Below are positions 57,846 through 64,000 of a DNA stretch of 64,000 nt, piece after piece. The notes beneath the pieces were generated by a model that was not told the origin of the DNA, searched no databases, and was given only the letters and a program-made list of their open reading frames with translations. The position numbers and the translations under genes were made by a program. This DNA is from Lantana camara (Eukaryota; Streptophyta; Magnoliopsida; Lamiales; Verbenaceae), in the NCBI GenBank assembly GCA_037501455.1, contig CM074856.1:91772001-91836000 (forward strand), in the 5' to 3' direction. Position 1 is the stretch's first letter; every line of letters begins with the position of its first letter.

Positions 57846-60800
57846 CAAACAACAACAAGGCAAGGAAGTCTCCAATACTCCAGAGCAATACAACGCGAAA
57901 CAATAATTAAAGTCACATAAGACACCCAAAGCAGGTAATAGATATCATCCACGTTGATTATCAATTACTTCAAATAATTTAAAATGGTAAGGAATCAGAG
58001 CACATAACATAAGAATTATTTAAATTAAATTTTCATGGATGCATGGATCATGGATGCTTCATTTACCGTTCACCGAGGTAAAGAAATTTGGAGTTGGGTG
58101 TTTTGTTGTACAATGCATGATCTGCCCTGAAAGTGAATGCAGAGTTTGACTTGTCTATAATTCATTCAGTGCCCTGGTGAAACCATGATAGTTCCTCTTA
58201 GAATATTATTCTTGATTCCCTTCTGACTTTTACTGCTCTACTCCTCTTCGATCTATCATCATTTCCCATAATCTTCATTTAGTCAGTCCAACTCTTTCAA
58301 ATAACCAAGCTTTGACCTTCCCGTATACCCTTAGACCATCTTTCCCGAAGTTAGATCCATAACTACTATCTTTACCCGTATCGGAGTCTAACATATCCTC
58401 GAGGATGACTACTCTTGACAACCTTGACGATTCAATCCCGACCTTGAGATATTTATCCTTATGGTCTCTCTCAACACGAATCCTTTCCCATCTTCCGTTC
58501 ATTCTCTTTGACCTCTTAAGGTTATATTCAGTATTTGGCCCCATATTCCTTGAGTCGAAGATATAATGTTCTTGATGATTCCAAGGTTTTGATTTAGATT
58601 TCTCAATGTTCATGCTCTTCGGTTTTGTTTCTTCTTAACTCCTTCCAAACTTATTGAACCAAGCTTTCTTGACAGCATCTCTTTCTATGTTAATTTGTAT
58701 CGATTCCCTCTCGATAAGTCAACTAGAGAGTTTCCTTAACTTCTCCATAACTCCTTCATCTTCAAATCGACTTAGATACATAGAAAATTCAATGAACTAT
58801 CTTCCCAATTCCTCGAGAAAATCTTCAGCCCGAATTTAGTGGCCTAACCCTCATTTTAATGGTCAACCGTTAAAGTCGTCTTATTCATTTCCGTTCACTA
58901 ACATAAACCCCGGATCTTCCTAATTGCACTTCCGTTATCTCTATCATTTATTTCTTCAGCCACAACTTCAAGTTTTAATTTTTGCTTCTTGGATACGCTC
59001 TCCCCCTTAAATTTTCTATCGTTACACATTGAACTCCATCAATCCATCTTTCACCGAAATTCTTGATAAAACAATTTCATTTGGGGGAGGGGAGGAATTT
59101 AACGAACATAGCAACCCCCTTCTCTGTTCTTGTTTGATCCAACACCCTAAAGCCGACTCTGGTTTCGCTTCTCTTTCTGAATCCCATTTCCATCAACCTG
59201 CCCCTTATTTGAAGTTCTTTATTTTCTCCAACGTTACCTACCTATGCAACTCCATTATTTCCTTTCATCTAAATTTTGAGGTGGCTCGGTTAAAATGATA
59301 CTTGATGGGTGAGATGAAGGAACTTCCTATCAAATAAACACTAAAATACATGTCGGGTTAAGATGCCGATGCATGTGGCACTCTTGCAACACTTAAATAT
59401 GCCGCACATTAGAGCACAAAATCAAATAGAAATGTGTGCACAAACATAAGCAAAGAAAATAAACAATTTGATGTGCAATATGATGCACGTGCCATGAATG
59501 TTTTGGAACCTGTCACCAATATAGTAAGCTGCTAGCTCGGTAACTTTTCTTTCCTCCAACCACGAGGTTACTTTGACTTGCTAATCATGCCTTGTCTTTC
59601 CCACGGTCTTCAAGTTTTCCATGAATCTTGGTGCATGACCTGTATCTTCCACGGTCTGGAATTGAAATTTACATCCACTGAATTGGCATCTGAATTTCTC
59701 CCCGAGAATCACCGTGCAACATTGCCCAAATTCTCTTACAAAATTGAACCCTAATGTAATTCTGAACCCTACTTCTCATTATCACCATGATCAAGACTCC
59801 CGTGCTTATCCTTTATGAGTTGAGATTAGTGAATTAAACTCGTTTTCCGATTGCTTATACTTGAGCACATGATTTCCTCCCAAAGAGTCTTTGCCTTTCT
59901 TTACCGTTTCCATTTGTTGCTCCATATTTCCCAATTCGACCTCACAACCCGACAATTCAGCTTGGGTTTGGACAATAAACTCAAATCCTGTCCTTGCTAT
60001 TATCACCTTCCATAAATTTGTATTTATCACCTTACTTGCCTTTCTTTACTCCCTTCCCGACTTGTTTTCCATCTTAGTCAAAATCCATAGCCCCCAAATT
60101 TAAACTCTTCCAGATCTTGGCTTCTACAAGCTCGATTATAGCCATTAGGTTTATTTAGAAATCCCTCTTTGACGACTCAAGACGCTTAATTCCCACCGGA
60201 TGTGTTTTAGTTTGAATCTTCACAATCCTCGCTATCTCTTCCATAATCCGAACCCTGAGTTAAAGTACCCTCAAGGTTCATTCACTCCCTTCCTTAAGTT
60301 TAATGATCCCATTGAATCTCGTTAAGGCAGCCTATGTAGTAGAACCACATATATCGATCTTCTAAGTCACCACCAATCCTCGATCAACCCCTATTTCACC
60401 AAGTATATCTCTACCGCTGCATTTCCAAAGTCGAACCTCCCATTCCGGTTCCAATCCCTTGAACTCTAGCTCCATCCAAGAAGCCTACACGTCCCGAATT
60501 CTCTATATTCTTCCCCAGTGCATCCTTCCTATCTTCCATGCTTAAGAAAGAACTTAAAATAAGTCGTTGTTATTGTAGAACTTGGTCGTGGTTTGATATT
60601 ATCTTCACAACCTATAAATCATAACTCATTTGAAAGATATATGCATGCGATTAGTGCATGACCATGGTACATATTTAACACGAAAGGCAAGGATCCGTAC
60701 GATAATGCAACAGGTAATTCAATGAAATTCAAAAGGAAAGACAATTTCATGATCAAAATCGATGCAATGCACCCATTATCATGTAATCCCTAAGCCGAAC

Positions 60801-60851
60801 GACCTAGACTGACTCAATCACGACACACGAACCCTAGTTTTGCAACCTAGG
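57846..60851 (-). mobile_element. Element F interior, non-coding
   Basis: About 3 kb with no gag, protease, RT or integrase motif. The 59300-60851 part is collinear with 24150-25666 of element A. A 112-residue minus-strand frame (58275-58613) has no domain I recognise. The short frame at 59806-60030 is the counterpart of the A frame at 24673-24873. Confidence 0.75.
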
Positions 60852-60863
60852 GCTCTGATACCA
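60852..60863 (-). promoter_or_regulatory. Element F primer binding site (initiator Met tRNA)
   Basis: On the minus strand TGGTATCAGAGC, identical to element A, with an 8-base spacer (60864-60871) before the 5' LTR. Confidence 0.93.
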
Positions 60864-60871
60864 CATAAGGA

Positions 60872-63800
60872 TGTAGCACCCGAGCGCAAGGTACCACATC
60901 CCCCGCACCGAGACCCGACCCGGATATGAAATGGACAATCCATACCCGAGCTAAATCACGGCGAACGGGGACAAACATACACTCTAGGCTAGGCGGGACT
61001 AACCCTTGAACCATACGAATCAAAGTTAAATATCAAAGCGGAAGCAATAACTAAACATATATCATATATATATATCATGAGCATCAAAGCTCCAAAAATA
61101 ATTCATATACATCATTCCCAAGCCGTCACGGCCCAAAACAAGTACGCTCCATAACAATATTCATATACAATAATCATAAATAGTGTATGCAAGTGTAATA
61201 CCCAAAAATATAAGAGCTAGAAGCGAATGCAAGATCTAATGACTCGAATTCCCGCCTAGCTCCCTGACACCTGCATAAAATAGCTGAAAACCAAACGGGT
61301 TCAGTCCAAAAGGGACTGGTGGGTATAAAAACAAGGCATAAATATAATATATGACGGTATTTAAACATTCACATGCAAGCTATAATCCCAAGTGAGGTTT
61401 TTAAAGAATTTCCCAAGTGGGTGAAATAGAAAATCATCAAAAGGGATTATAACAATTCATTTACATTAGGTCATTCTTGCCCCGGCGAGTGGGCGTGCAA
61501 TATCTCCAACCAACACCTTGTATAGTTCATTAAACATTCATCCATTCTTTCTTTTCATGCATAACATTCTTTCGTGCACATTCAATAACATTTACGCCTT
61601 CTTCCTCCGGGTTGGTGGTGGGTTTGCAAGGCCCGACCACCAATTCATTGACCAAAAGGGGAACATGACTCCCCAGATGGCACTCAACGTCCATTCCTCG
61701 CTAACTCCTAACGAGGTCCGGTTACGCCGTTCATTGGTGGAACTAATGTGAGGGATCGCCGTCGGCCCATGCCTCCCCGGATAGCAACTCACACTAAGTC
61801 CCTTTGCCCCATTCGTGCATTCATTCATTTCTCGCCAAAACATTTCATAGGATTCACAAAATAAGGGCTTTACATTGCAAACATTTACTCTTTGAAACGA
61901 CACTATATACATATATTAAGTTTGGTCGAAAACTTTCCATGTTGAAGGTATATAGGGTCATATAACTACATAGAAGAGAAACCCACCTTCAAACGACAAA
62001 AGAAGACACAAAAGCCTCACGGACCGGCCTCGTCTCCAACGGGATCAAATTCTGTGCAAGATAGGTGAAGTGAGACACAAAATGACCAATTAAGATGCTC
62101 CGCAATGAAATGATCACGACATGAATGCATAAAAGAGTATATTATGTAATAAACACGTTCATGTGCACCAATAATGTCTTAAAAACATATAAACATTCAT
62201 TTCATTCCTTTCATGAAGCGTTTAAAGTCATTCAATTTCATAACCTTCACATTTAAATCAAATTGATCCACGAATTTCAAATAACGAATATAACAGGTAT
62301 TATAACAAGTTCACAATTAGAAAATAGGTAAATAAAAACATTCAAGTAATATTCGGAAATTATATAACATAAATTAAAATAATAATTAAATTCTAAAATT
62401 TAAATAAATTAAACAATAATTAAGTATATGTCTATCACATTAAACATATATTTAATAATATATAATATATCAATCTAATTATATATATATAATACAACAT
62501 TGCATGCATTTAATACAAAACACTTGAATTTAAATACATAATGCATGCAACCTATACGTATATATATAATTATAACTAAAGCCATGCATTTACAAATAAA
62601 AACATGCACAACAACATATATATTCATTCAATCGTAACTATGCATGCATGCAGAAATGAAAATTTAGGAAGCAAATTAAAACCAAGCCATGCAAACTGAA
62701 TTGGAAAAACTGAAACTCATGCAGCGAGAGCAGGGGTCGCGGCCGCGACCCATTTTATTCATGAAATGGTAGCGGCCGCTACCCTATTAAATTCTGAATT
62801 TTCCCCCAATTATTCCACAATACCTGAGCAGCCAAATAAGGAGTCGCGGGTGCGACATCAATTACATGCAAATCAGGTCGCCGGCGCGACCCTGTTCAAA
62901 GCAACAAAATACGCAGCAGAACTTGGACGAAAACAGAGTACCAGCATTTCCATCTTCAACCCGAATGTTCAGGTAAGTTAAGGTCACAAATATGCAGCAA
63001 AAAGACTCCAAATCAACATACAAATTCAGCCCCAAGCAATCCTCAAAACGCAGCAGCAGCAACACGAAGGAAGAAGGGGGAAAAACTCCATTTTCATGCA
63101 AAATTCACTAATGGTAACTCATCCAATTCTCAACTACCACAACATACATGTCCATAAATGCAATAAGGGAGTTGAGATGATCGCTTTCATGCTTGGAATC
63201 GATCAAATTCATCAAGAAATGGAAGAGATCAACATATATGCTCAAACCTAACTCTTTCTTCAACTCAGCCAAATACTCATGAAAACATGATCAAAATTAG
63301 GGATGAATAGCTTAAAATGACACATATTGAATGTATAATACAACCCTAAGCTTACCTTGTGGATTAATGGAGGTTTAAAGGAGATTTTAGCATGAATCTC
63401 CAAGGATTGGCTTGAGCTACGGGAAAACTGGAAAGCAAGGGAAAAATGGCTGAAATTCTATAAGTGCTGAGGGTTATCTCGGTTTGGGGTGCTTAAGGCT
63501 GGTTAGAGGGTTGAGTTAGGGTTCTAAGGAATCAAACCATGGTTAATTTGGTCAAGGTTTGAATATGATATGGTTATTTTAGTAAATTGTGGAAGATTTG
63601 CTGTCCGTTTCGTGTTTCGGTTGAATTTCAGAGGTTGAAATGACTTTGGAAAAATATAAGGCTAAGTTCACTAAACTCGAATTTTTGTTGCGAGTTCAGC
63701 GAAGTTGACGAAACTCGAATCCGAGTTTCCTAGCTCGAGATATCAATTACGGAACCAAGGGTGCGCTAATTGCTCGTTAGCCCCCGATTTGGATTCCAAA

Positions 63801-64000
63801 ATCAAAATAAATCCGAAACTCATGCAAACGAATCCGAAAACATGAAACGAACACGTATTCATATTCATAACACATATAACTACAACATATTAAATTTTCA
63901 CGAAATTTCGGTATCAAATCATATAAAAACGAAGCACATTTATATCACTCATAACAATGCATTTGAAAATCCATAACAATTCAGATAAATTACAAAATTA
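60872..64000 (-). mobile_element. Element F right LTR (5' LTR), incomplete
   Basis: It matches 53844 onward with scattered differences until the window ends, so about 650 bases of the LTR lie outside. Donor AAG/GTGGGTT (first intron base 61986) and acceptor TGCAG/GT (last intron base 61271) are kept, giving nearly the same spacing as the left LTR (716 and 715 bases). Confidence 0.92.
62734..62891. repeat. Palindromes in F right LTR
   Basis: 62734-62751 GGGTCGCGG/CCGCGACCC (perfect); 62768-62783 GGTAGCGG/CCGCTACC (perfect here, mismatched in the left LTR); 62843-62856 GTCGC/GCGAC (shortened); 62876-62891 GGTCGC/GCGACC with CGGC centre. Confidence 0.92.

Larger units (their letters stand above)
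53844..64000 (-). mobile_element. Element F: non-autonomous large retrotransposon derivative, right LTR cut by window
   Basis: Left LTR 53844-57624, interior 57625-60871 (3247 bp), right LTR from 60872 to beyond the window. A primer site next to the right LTR and a polypurine tract next to the left LTR set the minus direction. There is no gag-pol motif in the interior. Interior size and order match element A (about 3.3 kb) although the LTRs differ. The right TSD lies outside the window; the left flank is GATAT. Confidence 0.88.

Noticed and set aside
57506..57964. A 152-residue minus-strand frame with repeated RDGVLSLL-like units
   Set aside because: It is a translation of the tandem hairpin repeats next to the polypurine tract, and an overlapping frame gives a similar repeat pattern.
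58275..58613. A 112-residue minus-strand frame in the F interior
   Set aside because: No recognisable domain, and I did not find an equivalent open frame in element A's interior.

Overview
This window is plant nuclear DNA made almost entirely of nested LTR retrotransposons, as in gene-poor heterochromatin of a repeat-rich flowering plant (probably a eudicot; the species cannot be told). I see no host protein gene, tRNA or rRNA. Evidence: long repeats starting TGTA and ending TACA, exact 5-bp target-site duplications (TSDs), initiator-Met tRNA primer sites, polypurine tracts and broken Ty3/gypsy gag-pol genes. I name the LTR families A, B, C, D, E, F, G, H and X.

Layout. 1-1414: end of an A-type LTR. 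1415-1973 plus 10073-10625: an F-like LTR split by element E (1974-10067, TSD TGGGT), a chromovirus-type gypsy element (Tekay/Del-like by its chromodomain and long LTRs) holding only the 3' part of pol. 10626-11854 and 29309-29536: a degenerate plus-strand gypsy gag region split by element A (11855-29308, minus strand, TSD GAAGT). A is a non-autonomous large retrotransposon derivative with 3.6-kb LTRs and about 3.3 kb of non-coding interior; solo LTRs B (15763-19186, TSD CATAA) and C (19812-23291, TSD AAGTC) sit inside it. 29537-about 40060: a second B-type LTR (minus) holding solo LTR C' (30096-37950, TSD GCAAT), which holds solo LTR D (32135-36192, TSD AGTAG). About 40060-50945: element G, a Tat/Retand-like gypsy element on the minus strand with an extra gene on the opposite strand. 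50946-53355: H-type LTR pieces in inverted arrangement. 53356-53843: fragment X with a dense palindrome array. 53844-64000: element F, a second non-autonomous derivative (minus strand), running off the window.

How the parts fit. A and F have LTRs and primer sites but no gag-pol, so they must borrow proteins. E is the best partner in view: it shares with A and F a 7-bp stem with a 4-base loop next to the polypurine tract, and similar LTR landmarks. Across families A-F and H the LTRs carry the same ordered landmarks although most of the sequence between them does not look alike: a splice-donor-like AGGTGAGG, about 700-960 bases later a CTCAGTC/GACTGA hairpin followed by a pyrimidine tract and CAGGT acceptor, and (where the LTR end is present) GTGCGGGG before the terminal TACA. 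Families A, E, F, H and X also carry arrays of short palindromes whose stem sequence differs by family and in places changes in a base-pair-preserving way. The putative LTR intron and the palindrome arrays are the most unusual signals here. All of this was read by eye, without alignment or database search.
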